Positions 18,254-26,597 of a stretch of 64,000 nt of DNA are shown here, in pieces; within the stretch, counting starts at the first letter, position 1, and every line of letters starts with the position of its first letter. Location of the stretch: NCBI RefSeq assembly GCF_021043395.1, contig NZ_JAJNKE010000022.1:1-64000 (forward strand), in the 5' to 3' direction. The position numbers were made by a program, and so were the translations under genes. Origin of the DNA: Clostridium guangxiense. GTDB taxonomy: Bacteria > Bacillota > Clostridia > Clostridiales > Clostridiaceae. The notes beneath the pieces were generated by a model. The model was not told the origin of the DNA, did no database searches, and was given only the letters and a program-made list of their open reading frames with translations.

Positions 18254-18810
18254 TTATTTTAAGTTTTTTATTCCTGTTTCTAATATTTCCATTTGTAATA
18301 AGGTTTGAGCATCTGTTATAGTTTTATTTTTGCCGTTTTTAATTGTTTCATACAAATCATCATAGACTCTTCCATAGTCACCATTTACGAATTTTACCTT
18401 TTCCTCATGCATATTTCCGCTGCTGTCAATGTAGGTAAGCACACCATAGTGTTCAAGGGTGTCAACTCCAAAATCTTTATTTTCTGGCATATAAAACAGT
18501 TTTAAATGCTCTTCCTGGCGATCTTTTTTTCTTTAATAAAACAGCCTTTTTTACCATGATCTAGTACCATTTTTGCATATTCATAGTGACTGTTATGCAG
18601 TGCGCAAACCACAATCAATTATATTTCCTTGTCCTTTAATAAGTCATCTAAATTAGAGGTGTAATTTATGCCTTTAATTCTAGCCCATTTTTCGTGTTTA
18701 GGATTTCTCTCATAAATAGTTTTTACCTTGATATTTTTCCTTTGTAAAACGAAGGGTAAATGATATCTGTTGGTGCTTTTACCATTTCCAATATAATCAA
18801 TTGTAAGCAT
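18254..18810 (-). pseudogene. Second Gfo/Idh/MocA-family oxidoreductase, broken
   Basis: The N-terminal piece (18619-18810) carries a variant Rossmann start, IDYIGNGKSTNRYHLPFVLQ, and the first 60 or so residues. The C-terminal piece (18254-18490) is the last 78 residues, with DDLYETIKNGKNKTITDAQT as seen near the end of YhhX-like oxidoreductases. Between them are frame breaks, with readable snatches such as HNSHYEYAKMVLDHGK in another frame, and most of the central domain is deleted. It is a non-functional relative of the intact neighbour. Confidence 0.8.
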
Positions 18811-18964
18811 ATTACTTCATCTCCTTTAATTAAATTATAGTAGGCTACTATTTTTCCTACAAACTAAAATATGTCACCATAAATAGTGAAAATCTTTATA
18901 CGTTATTTCACAATACTATTAAAGGGGTTATCGTAATAAAAATATATATTAGTATAATGGCTAT

Positions 18965-20449
18965 TTACCTTTTTTTGTAGGTATCAAGGTATTCTTTTAT
19001 CATATCAAGGTCATTTTGTTCAATTTCAGGGTTTATTCTGATGAAGGGAATGTCTGTAATATCGGCTATAGTTGAGGTAGTAATTATAAGCTCTACTTCT
19101 TTTAGTTTTTCTTTTTCTTCGTACATAAATTCCTGATAATCATAAAACCTAGTTATTTTTAATTTTTCTCCAAAGCAATCTTTGATTTTGTCCTTAATAA
19201 AACTTAATATAGACTCGTCATAATCACAAACGATTATGGTATTAAACTTATATTTCCACAATCCACACATTGATACTAGATGCATAGTTATATAGGCTAA
19301 ATCAATCATTTTTATATCAAGCTTTAGTTTTTCTTTTATTATATATTTAAGTTCTATTGCCATTTTAAATTCAGTTTTGTAGGTTTCAATAATTTTTTTA
19401 TCTATACTATTAGGTATGCAATGCATATATTTTAAGCGATTTATCATTGGAGCAACATACAGAATTAATTTATATCTATTATCTGGCTTAGCACTTAAAT
19501 TTATGTTGAATTCTTCCTTTAAGGTTAAAAAAAACTTATCCACTATAAAAGCAGTTTCTTTCGTTTCCACATTTTTAATATCTGTTCCATGAAGAAATTG
19601 CTTTGATTTAAAACATTGCTCTAAATTAAGCCAATCTGTTTCTGGCAAATTTACATTTAATTTCATTTCTAGTTTTTCTCGTATAGCAGCCATAATTGGT
19701 ATAAGCTTATCTTTTGTATCATGGAAAGAATTTAAATTGAAGCCTAAATTGCTGCGCTTAATTGCAACTAGTATTTCATAGCATAAAAGTTGAGCACTAT
19801 GTCCGGATAAACAATAGCCATATTTTTTTGTTTCGGTATTGACTAACTGGTAAATAGCTCTAGCCTTTGAGATAACGTCTTTATCGTCAAATAAGTAGTT
19901 CCAATATTTTAATACTGAGCTTATATTAAGTCTTATTGCTAAAACCCAGCTGATAATATTTCTTTTTTCTATTTCATTTGCCTTAAGTGTAAAGCCTTTA
20001 TTTAAAGAGTAACCTATTCTTAATTTTAAATTGCTTTTTAACCATTTGTTCATTAGAGCAACATCGTTATTTACAGTAGCTTCTGACACATATAAAGTTT
20101 TTTCTAATTCTTCTAAAGAAATATGTTTTTTAGTTGTTAATTTTAACAATATATATATTTGTCTGTCTAGTGGTGAATTTGGAACTTCGATTATATATTC
20201 ATAATCTAATACTTTTCTTATAAGATTACTTTCTTTCAAAACATTCTTGCTTTTTTTATTAAGAAAGTACCCCTTTTTTAAACTAGAAGTTATTTGAGAA
20301 TCGTATTCCTTTAAGGTCTCATTAATTTTTTTTATGTCTCGCCTTATTGTCCTGAGTGTAACGTTACAAAGCTTAGCTAATTCATTTCCAGTAATGTAGT
20401 CCTCTGTGTTTAAGATTAAATTTAAAATATCTCTATGTCTTCGATTCAA
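18965..20449 (-). CDS. PRD-containing transcriptional regulator, BglG/LicR-like
   Basis: A 494-residue regulator. Order: an N-terminal HTH (about 1-60, NELAKLCNVTLRTIRRDIKK), a second Mga-like HTH (about 90-140, VSEATVNNDVALMNKWLKS), two PRD-type helical domains (about 175-395) and a C-terminal EIIB-like segment (about 398-490). Proteins of this layout are activators controlled by PTS phosphorylation. No PTS genes survive nearby, so its original target operon may be the decayed sugar genes. The usual conserved PRD histidines are only partly visible, for example His360 in ITMHLVSMCG. RBS AGGTGA precedes ATG at 20449. Confidence 0.75.
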   Translation of the reverse strand: MNRRHRDILNLILNTEDYITGNELAKLCNVTLRTIRRDIKKINETLKEYDSQITSSLKKGYFLNKKSKNVLKESNLIRKVLDYEYIIEVPNSPLDRQIYILLKLTTKKHISLEELEKTLYVSEATVNNDVALMNKWLKSNLKLRIGYSLNKGFTLKANEIEKRNIISWVLAIRLNISSVLKYWNYLFDDKDVISKARAIYQLVNTETKKYGYCLSGHSAQLLCYEILVAIKRSNLGFNLNSFHDTKDKLIPIMAAIREKLEMKLNVNLPETDWLNLEQCFKSKQFLHGTDIKNVETKETAFIVDKFFLTLKEEFNINLSAKPDNRYKLILYVAPMINRLKYMHCIPNSIDKKIIETYKTEFKMAIELKYIIKEKLKLDIKMIDLAYITMHLVSMCGLWKYKFNTIIVCDYDESILSFIKDKIKDCFGEKLKITRFYDYQEFMYEEKEKLKEVELIITTSTIADITDIPFIRINPEIEQNDLDMIKEYLDTYKKR

Positions 20450-20587
20450 TTTACGTTCACCTACTTACTTTGCAGAAGATATATTATAAGAAGCTTTATG
20501 TTAATTACCGAATTTTTATTATATTATATCAAAATAAATATTACTTTGCCCTATCGTTTTAACTTTTAAAACTTTTACTTTGTCTTG

Positions 20588-20838
20588 ATTCAATAGGAAC
20601 GATACTTGCAGGAATGCTTTCAGGACTAATTGTTGGAGCTATATGTGGTGCAATTAACAACATAATTTATGGACTAACAATATCGCCAGTAAGTTTTATA
20701 TATGGATTTACAAGTGTTGCAATTGGACTTGTTGTTGGTATGCTTGCATACAGTGGTTGGGTTAAGAATATTGGAAGAGCTGTTATGCTTGGAATTATAG
20801 CTTCAATAGTATCAGCAATTCATAATGCACAAAATTGA
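20588..20838 (+). pseudogene. ECF transporter S-component fragment
   Basis: The readable protein (SIGTILAGMLSGLIVGAICG onward) is an internal part of a membrane S-component: three hydrophobic segments, with no N-terminus and no C-terminal half. The usual family length is about 170-200 residues, and only about 80 remain. It runs straight into the EcfT gene with a 14-base overlap (20825-20838). The substrate of the original transporter cannot be told. Confidence 0.65.
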
Positions 20839-21481
20839 TCCGATTACTAAAATGCTGTATATAATTTTGGCAATCGCAATACCTATAATTCTTCCAAGCA
20901 GAATTACAGCTTTAACTTTTATAGCTTTAAGTTTAATATTTTTATGCATTGGAAAAGTTTTAAAAAGGGTTGTGCCAATTATAGGATTTAGCTTCATTGT
21001 TTTACTTTCAGTTATCTTAATTCAAGGATTATTTAAAGCTGGAAATAAAACCGAATTATTCAGATTTGGCAGTTTGATTTTTTATAAAGAAGGACTGCTT
21101 TATGCACTCACAATTTGTCTACGCGTTTTAAATATATTGTGTTCTGTTGCAATACTTATACTTACCACTAAACCATCGGATTTGATTGAAGCCTTTGTGA
21201 GAAGAGGATTATCTCCTAAGATAGGATATGTTTTGAACTCTGTGCTTCAGTTAATACCAGAAATGACTTTAACTATGAATAAAATTACAGATGCCCAAAG
21301 ATCAAGGGGAATGGAAACAGAGGGGAGTGTCATAGTGAGGATTAAAGCTTTTGATTCAAAGGTTAAAAAAACATTTTTAAATGAAGAAGAGATTTATACA
21401 GGCAGTAAATTTATAAGATTGGCAATGATAATGTCATTTGCGGCGGCAATTATTTGGAGGATACTTATATGGAAGAAATAG
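20825..21481 (+). CDS. ECF transporter T-component (EcfT/CbiQ family)
   Basis: The 218-residue membrane coupling subunit of an energy-coupling-factor vitamin/metal importer. It begins MHKIDPITKMLYIILAI, as the family does, and has about five membrane segments. The coupling helices carry the Arg-containing motifs, visible here as ITDAQRSRGMET (about 154-165), which touch the ATPases. The ORF is intact, but its S-component and one ATPase partner are truncated, so the local system looks dead unless it uses other subunits. Confidence 0.85.
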   Translation: MHKIDPITKMLYIILAIAIPIILPSRITALTFIALSLIFLCIGKVLKRVVPIIGFSFIVLLSVILIQGLFKAGNKTELFRFGSLIFYKEGLLYALTICLRVLNILCSVAILILTTKPSDLIEAFVRRGLSPKIGYVLNSVLQLIPEMTLTMNKITDAQRSRGMETEGSVIVRIKAFDSKVKKTFLNEEEIYTGSKFIRLAMIMSFAAAIIWRILIWKK

Positions 21482-22314
21482 TTGTACAGAATTTAAAATA
21501 CAAATATCCTTTGACGGATAAATTGGCATTAAATGACATAAGTTTTAAAGTAAAAAGAGGAGAATTTATATGGATAATAGGAAAAAATTCATCTGGAAAA
21601 TCAACTTTATGTCAGGCACTAGTAGGGCTTATTCCTCATTTTTATAAAGGAGCTTATGGTGGTAAAGTATTTGTTTGTAATATGGAGGTTTTAAACAGCA
21701 GAATAAGCGATATCGTAAAAAAGGTTGGATTGGTTTTTCAAAATCCTTTTACACAAATTACGGGCTCAAAGCTTTCCGTATATGAAGAAATTTCATTTGG
21801 ACTTGAGAATTTAGGAATGCCTAGAAATGAAATGATAGAGAGAATAGATTATTCACTAAAATTACTTGATATATATAAGCACAAGGATAGAAGTCCATTT
21901 GAATTGTCAGGTGGTCAAATGCAGAGAGTTGCCGTAGCTAGTGTTATTTCTATGAGTCCAGAAATAATAATATTAGATGAACCAACCTCACAGCTTGATC
22001 CACAAGGTTCAGAAGAGGTGTATAAAGCAATTGAAAAGTTAAGTGAAGATGGAAAAACTGTAATAATGGTTGACCACAAGATGGAGAAAATTGCAAAGTA
22101 TGCATCTAAAATAATGCTGCTAAGTGAAGGTAGGATAGTAGATTTCGATGTTCCGGAAAAAGTTTTTTCAAAAGAAGATTTAGAAAGTTATGGAGTTACG
22201 CCGCCTGTTTATACTAAAATATGTAGGGGATTAAAATTAAAAGATATGAAGACAGGCTTGTATCCAGTAACTTTGGAGGATGCTTGCAGCTTGGTGGTGA
22301 AGAATAATGAATAA
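21469..22314 (+). CDS. ECF transporter ATPase (EcfA-like)
   Basis: ATP-binding subunit of 281 residues, complete. Walker A is GKNSSGKST (about 39-47), the Q-loop is VFQNP (about 93), the signature is LSGGQMQRVA (about 145), and Walker B is IIILDEPTSQLDP (about 167-179). The start is ATG 21469 with TTGGAGG upstream; the more upstream TTG 21454 is that site itself. It overlaps the EcfT gene by 13 bases and the broken second ATPase gene by eight. Confidence 0.88.
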   Translation: MEEIVVQNLKYKYPLTDKLALNDISFKVKRGEFIWIIGKNSSGKSTLCQALVGLIPHFYKGAYGGKVFVCNMEVLNSRISDIVKKVGLVFQNPFTQITGSKLSVYEEISFGLENLGMPRNEMIERIDYSLKLLDIYKHKDRSPFELSGGQMQRVAVASVISMSPEIIILDEPTSQLDPQGSEEVYKAIEKLSEDGKTVIMVDHKMEKIAKYASKIMLLSEGRIVDFDVPEKVFSKEDLESYGVTPPVYTKICRGLKLKDMKTGLYPVTLEDACSLVVKNNE

Positions 22315-22790
22315 TATAGAAATCAGAAATCTACATTTCTATTATGATAAAGAAGAAGAAATACTAAAGGGGTTGAATTTAAACTTCGATGAAAGGTCTA
22401 CGGCTATAATAGGTCAAAATGGTGCGGGAAAAACCACATTTGTTAAATTGCTTAAAGGGCTATTAAGACCTAAAAGTGGAGATATAATTATAAATGGAAT
22501 AAATACAAAGTCCGTAAGCGCAGCTAAGCTTTCTAAACACATTGGAATGGTATTTCAAAATCCAGATGATCAAATATTTAAAAATAAAGTTATTGATGAG
22601 GTGATGTTTGGACCTTTGAATATAGGTCAAAGCAGGGAAGAAGCTAAAAAAACTCAAAACTTGCTCTTGAGGAAGTTGGCATATCTTATGAGATTAATAA
22701 AAATCCATATGATCTTAGCTTAGCTGAAAGAAAACTTATAAGTATTGCCTCGGTAATAGCCATGGATACAAAAATTATTATATCTGTAGA
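22307..22790 (+). pseudogene. Second ECF ATPase, frameshifted and truncated
   Basis: The N-terminal 115 or so residues are normal: Walker A GQNGAGKTT and Q-loop VFQNPDDQIF. A frameshift in the A-run near 22650 then moves reading to another frame, which continues LALEEVGISYEINKNPYDLS and AERKLISIASVIAMDTKIII. Sequence then stops matching just before the Walker B Asp-Glu, and the last third of the gene is missing. The product could not hydrolyse ATP. Confidence 0.85.
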
Positions 22791-22819
22791 AGAATTTTTA
22801 CAAAGAGGAGATGTGTTTT

Positions 22820-23503
22820 ATGGAAAAAATAACTGATAAGGATAAGTTCATAGAAAAATCAAAGGAAAGTTTATTAAGGATATTAGAATCCTTTGAGAAA
22901 TTGCCAATATTAAAGGTGAGTGACTTTAGTCCAGAAAATACTGTAATAGTAAATGTAGATTTAATAAATGGTTTTTGCAGAGAAGGAAATTTAAGCTCAG
23001 AATTAGTTGCAAAGATAATACCGTATGCGGTTAAAGTTAATGATTATTTTAAAGAGTATCATAAGATATTTTTTGTGGATAAGCATACTAAAACCTCAGC
23101 TGAGTTTAACTCTTATGTGGAGCACTGCATAGAAAATACAAGTGAAAGTGAGATTGTTGATGAATTACAACTATTTGTGGATGAGAACAGCACGATTTGT
23201 TTTAAAAACAGCGTAAATGGATTCCTATGCGAAGATTATTCAAAATGGCTTGAGAATAATATGGACAAAACAAATATAATAGTTTTGGGAGATGTTACTG
23301 ATATATGTGTTTTGAATTATTGTCTTACTCAAAAAACTTTTTTTAATGAAAAGAATATAAATTCAAGAATAATAATACCTATCAAAGGGGTTGAAACTTA
23401 CGAATTAGAAATAACTAATCACAATGCTGAGCTAATGAATTTATTTGCATTGTACAATATGAGAATGAATGGAATAGAAGTTGTTGGGGAGATTGAAAAG
23501 TAA
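22820..23503 (+). CDS. Isochorismatase-family cysteine hydrolase (nicotinamidase-like)
   Basis: A 227-residue amidohydrolase. The triad is Asp in IVNVDLINGFC (about 44), Lys in FFVDKHTK (about 91), and Cys in LGDVTDICVLNY (about 160), all as expected for isochorismatase-fold enzymes. This pattern fits nicotinamidase or a related amidase; the substrate is unproven. ATG 22820 is preferred over ATG 22811, because AAGAGGAG ends one base before the latter. It sits behind the ruined ECF operon and is itself intact. Confidence 0.82.
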   Translation: MEKITDKDKFIEKSKESLLRILESFEKLPILKVSDFSPENTVIVNVDLINGFCREGNLSSELVAKIIPYAVKVNDYFKEYHKIFFVDKHTKTSAEFNSYVEHCIENTSESEIVDELQLFVDENSTICFKNSVNGFLCEDYSKWLENNMDKTNIIVLGDVTDICVLNYCLTQKTFFNEKNINSRIIIPIKGVETYELEITNHNAELMNLFALYNMRMNGIEVVGEIEK

Positions 23504-23531
23504 TTTTTATTTTAATAGGGTTTTGATAAAG

Positions 23532-23573
23532 AAGCTTACAGCAAGTTTAACTGTAAGCTCTTTTCTATTTTTT
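23532..23573. terminator. Bidirectional terminator between convergent genes
   Basis: AGCTTACAG (23533-23541) pairs with CTGTAAGCT (23551-23559), followed by a T-rich run. It lies between the hydrolase gene and the minus-strand zinc-ribbon gene. Confidence 0.8.
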
Positions 23574-23575
23574 TA

Positions 23576-23950
23576 CTAAGTTCTTTTCTTAAAGGATGTA
23601 CCGCACTTCTTGCAAGTTATAACTATTTTTCCTTGTTTTTTTGGAACTCTTAATTTTTGTGAACAATTTGGACATTTAAATATTTTATATTGACTTGAGT
23701 GTCCTATGCCTGGCTTGAAATTGTGAAATTTGTTTTGCAAACCATTTAAAAAATTTTCAAATCCTTTAAGTTCTCTTTGACGACTGTAGATATTTTTAGA
23801 AATACTTCTTATTGTGCTGAAAATTATTAGTGCAAAGCCTATGACCGCTGTGTATTTGGTGAATAAAAGAATAGCACCAATGGCATATAAATATTTTGAG
23901 AATTTATCTACTCCGTAAGAACCTCTAAAATAATCCCTTAATTTATTCAA
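23576..23950 (-). CDS. Small membrane protein with C-terminal zinc ribbon
   Basis: A 124-residue protein. Two hydrophobic segments lie at about 18-33 and 35-50, then a basic linker, then a zinc ribbon with CPNC (about 93-96) and CKKC (about 113-116). The ribbon probably faces the cytosol. Proteins of this general form are common in clostridia, but I know of no assigned function. Its start is at 23950, with a GGGGTGACGTT stretch upstream on the minus strand. A type B repeat element begins about 20 bases upstream. Confidence 0.7.
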   Translation of the reverse strand: MNKLRDYFRGSYGVDKFSKYLYAIGAILLFTKYTAVIGFALIIFSTIRSISKNIYSRQRELKGFENFLNGLQNKFHNFKPGIGHSSQYKIFKCPNCSQKLRVPKKQGKIVITCKKCGTSFKKRT

Positions 23951-23969
23951 AATAACGTCACCCCACTAT

Positions 23970-24307
23970 TATAAATAAAGAACTTGAAAGGTTAAGATTA
24001 GCACTACCAAGTTCATACTGATAAACTGAAAGTTGACTCAGAGTACAGATGACAGAGTACAGTGAAGGTGGATTTACCTTTTGTTTCTCTCAGGTAAATC
24101 TTAGAACTTGATAGTGTCAGCTGCGCTGAGCACTATACTTTATGCCATGCGTAAGCATTAAACTTAAGATTTTTCGAAGCGATAGCGGAGAAAAATCATC
24201 CTTCACTGTACTCTGTACTCCGTACTCTGTGCTCTTAGATAAATACCAGTTTCACAGGATAAAACTGGTATTAGTCATTTCAAACTTTTATGTTGTCTAC
24301 TTATAAA
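23970..24307. repeat. Modular hairpin element, copy 4 (type B)
   Basis: Outer arms are degenerate (AACTTGAAAGGTTAAGATTA on the left; TTTCAAACTTTTATGTTGTC on the right). The core is bounded by AGAGTACAGTGAAGG and its inverse CCTTCACTGTACTCT. Inside are different hairpins: GATTTACC...GGTAAATC, a TAGTGTCAG/CTGAGCACTA stem, and GATTTTTC...GAGAAAAATC. The core is clearly homologous to copy 6 and unlike type A, apart from the GTGAAGG spacers. It occupies most of the gap between divergent genes. 24308-24502 is A+T-rich leader DNA for the response regulator gene. Confidence 0.85.
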
Positions 24308-24502
24308 ATATCACATGTATTTTTATTATTCAATGTACATTTTGTTAACGTATTAATAAATGTTTATATATATTAAAGTTACAAAATAGTTACAATAAAT
24401 AGATAAGAAATAAGTTTGAAAATAAAGTGTGATATAATTACATTGAATTTATGTAATTTTTTGAAGAAAAATGATTTTTTTATTGCTAGTTAGAGGTGAA
24501 AT

Positions 24503-25201
24503 ATGGGAAAAAAAGTATTGATAGTTGAAGATGAAGCATCCATAAGAGGATTTATTAAAATAAACTTTAAGAGAAACAATTTTATTGTTATTGAGGCGGA
24601 ATCAGGAGAAGAAGGAATTGAAAAAGCTACCATTGATAAGCCAGATATTGTAATATTGGATGTTATGCTTCCAGGAATGGATGGTTTTAAAACTTGTGAA
24701 ATTCTTAGAAAAAAGTTTTGCGATATTGGAATAATAATACTTACCGCAAGAAGTCAGGATATGGACAAAATCATGGGACTTGAATTTGGGGCGGACGATT
24801 ATATGGTAAAGCCTTTTAATCCACTTGAACTTATAGCAAGGGTAAATGCTATCCTGAGGCGTATGGATAATGAGACTAAAAATAATGATAACATTTTAGT
24901 TTCAGGTGTTTTTAAAGTTGATAATTTAGCTAGAAAAGTATATAAGAGTGACAAGGAGCTGGATTTAACACCAAAGGAATATTCACTTGTAAAAATATTT
25001 ATAGAGAATTCTGGAAAAGCCTTAAGTCGTGCTGAACTTTTGGATCAAGTTTGGGGATACAGCTATCTTGGAGATACAAAAATAGTTGATGTTAATATAA
25101 GAAGGCTTAGAGAGAAAATAGAAGACGATTCATCTAACCCTAAATATATTGAGACAGTTTGGGGAATAGGATATAGATGGAGAAAGGAGAGTCAAGCTTG
25201 A
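24503..25201 (+). CDS. Response regulator, OmpR/PhoB family
   Basis: A 232-residue regulator. The receiver domain (about 1-120) has the acidic pocket VEDEAS, the phosphoacceptor Asp53 in VILDVMLPG, and Lys about 102 in VKPFNP. The C-terminal winged helix (about 132-230) has the usual ELDLTPKEYSLVKIF and VDVNIRRLREKI. It overlaps the sensor kinase start (TTGA at 25198-25201), so the two are translationally coupled and presumably a cognate pair. The signal is unknown. Confidence 0.92.
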   Translation: MGKKVLIVEDEASIRGFIKINFKRNNFIVIEAESGEEGIEKATIDKPDIVILDVMLPGMDGFKTCEILRKKFCDIGIIILTARSQDMDKIMGLEFGADDYMVKPFNPLELIARVNAILRRMDNETKNNDNILVSGVFKVDNLARKVYKSDKELDLTPKEYSLVKIFIENSGKALSRAELLDQVWGYSYLGDTKIVDVNIRRLREKIEDDSSNPKYIETVWGIGYRWRKESQA

Positions 25202-26583
25202 AGGGCATAAGAGCTAGACTACTTGGAAGTTATCTTTTTTTAATAACCGTAACTGTAGTAAGCTTTGAACTTTTCTTTATTGTTGCTGTGGATAAGTATT
25301 ACTATAATAATATTGAAAATCTTCTTCTAAACCAAATAAAAGTTTCAGCTAATTTTTACGATATGTACTTGTCTACAAATACACTTAAAGAAAATGTTCA
25401 AAATAATGCAGATGTATTTTGGAATAATACACATGCAGAAGTGCAAATAATAGACAAATCTGGCAATATGCTTATGGATTCTATTGGGAATTTTACAGAA
25501 GAGAAGGTGAAAAGCAAGGATATAAAAAAGGCACTGCAGGGTGAAGCCGGAAAAGTTATAGAGAGAGACGAAAACTCTAAGGAGAAGATACTTTGCATAT
25601 CCTATCCACTAAAGTCAAAAGGAAAAATAGAAGGAGTACTAAGATTTATAACATCTGTACAAGATGTTGATATGACCATAATAAAGATAAGCTTTATTCT
25701 TATATTAATAGGCATTTGTATAATTGCAATTGGCGGAATATCAAGCATGTTTTTATCTAATTCTATAGTAAAACCTCTAAGAGAAATTACAGAAATGGCT
25801 AAGAAGATTTCCTCTGGAAACTTTAATGAGAGAATAGTAAAAAAGAGGGATGATGAGATAGGCGAATTGTCTGATACTATTAATGTTATGGCTGACGAAA
25901 TATTAAAAAATGATAATTTAAAAAATGAGTTTATGGCATCTATGTCACATGAGCTTAGGACCCCATTAACATCCATAAAAGGATGGGCATCAACAATACG
26001 TACTGGAAATTTAGAGGATAAAGAAGAGATGATTTCTGGACTCAATATAATAGAAACTGAAAGTGATAGATTATCAAAGCTTGTAGAAGAACTTCTTGAT
26101 TTTTCAAAATTTATTTCAGGAAAAATAGTTCTAAAAAGAAATAATGTTAATATTGTAAATACAATTTTATATATACAGAAGCAAATGTCGCTTAAAGCGT
26201 TAAGAAACAATATTAAATTTATGGTAACAGTGGATGATAACATTCCTATTGTACTTGTAGATGAAAACAGAATAAAGCAACTTTTAATAAATATCCTTGA
26301 TAATGCATTTAAATTTACAGAAGAAAATGGTACAGTTGAGCTTAAAGCTAAAACTAAAGACGATAACTTAATAATAATTGTAAAAGATTCTGGAATTGGT
26401 ATACCGGAAAGCGATTTGCCAAGAGTTACAGAAAAGTTTTTTAAGGGGAAAAGTAGTAAATCAAGTAATGGCATAGGCTTATCTATTTGTAAGGAAATAG
26501 TAGAACTTCATAGTGGTAAACTTGAAATTAATAGTAAGCTTGGAAAGGGAACCGAGGTGCGTATAATACTACCTATATTATAG
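25198..26583 (+). CDS. Membrane sensor histidine kinase
   Basis: A 461-residue kinase. Membrane segments at about 8-28 and 160-185 flank an extracytoplasmic sensing domain (about 30-158). A HAMP linker (about 185-238) follows, then HisKA with the phosphoacceptor in SMSHELRTPL (His about 251), and HATPase_c with DNAFKFTEENG (N box), VKDSGIGIP (G1) and SSNGIGLSIC (G2). The start is TTG 25198, preceded by AAAGGAGAG; the upstream ATG 25177 overlaps that site. It lies between its regulator and an unknown exported protein that may be part of the signal path. Confidence 0.9.
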   Translation: MKGIRARLLGSYLFLITVTVVSFELFFIVAVDKYYYNNIENLLLNQIKVSANFYDMYLSTNTLKENVQNNADVFWNNTHAEVQIIDKSGNMLMDSIGNFTEEKVKSKDIKKALQGEAGKVIERDENSKEKILCISYPLKSKGKIEGVLRFITSVQDVDMTIIKISFILILIGICIIAIGGISSMFLSNSIVKPLREITEMAKKISSGNFNERIVKKRDDEIGELSDTINVMADEILKNDNLKNEFMASMSHELRTPLTSIKGWASTIRTGNLEDKEEMISGLNIIETESDRLSKLVEELLDFSKFISGKIVLKRNNVNIVNTILYIQKQMSLKALRNNIKFMVTVDDNIPIVLVDENRIKQLLINILDNAFKFTEENGTVELKAKTKDDNLIIIVKDSGIGIPESDLPRVTEKFFKGKSSKSSNGIGLSICKEIVELHSGKLEINSKLGKGTEVRIILPIL

Positions 26584-26597
26584 AAAAAGGTGATAAT

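Noticed and set aside
25602-26474. A 290-codon open frame antisense to the histidine kinase gene
   Set aside because: It has no ribosome binding site, its composition is that of reversed coding sequence, and the plus-strand kinase with all its motifs explains the region.
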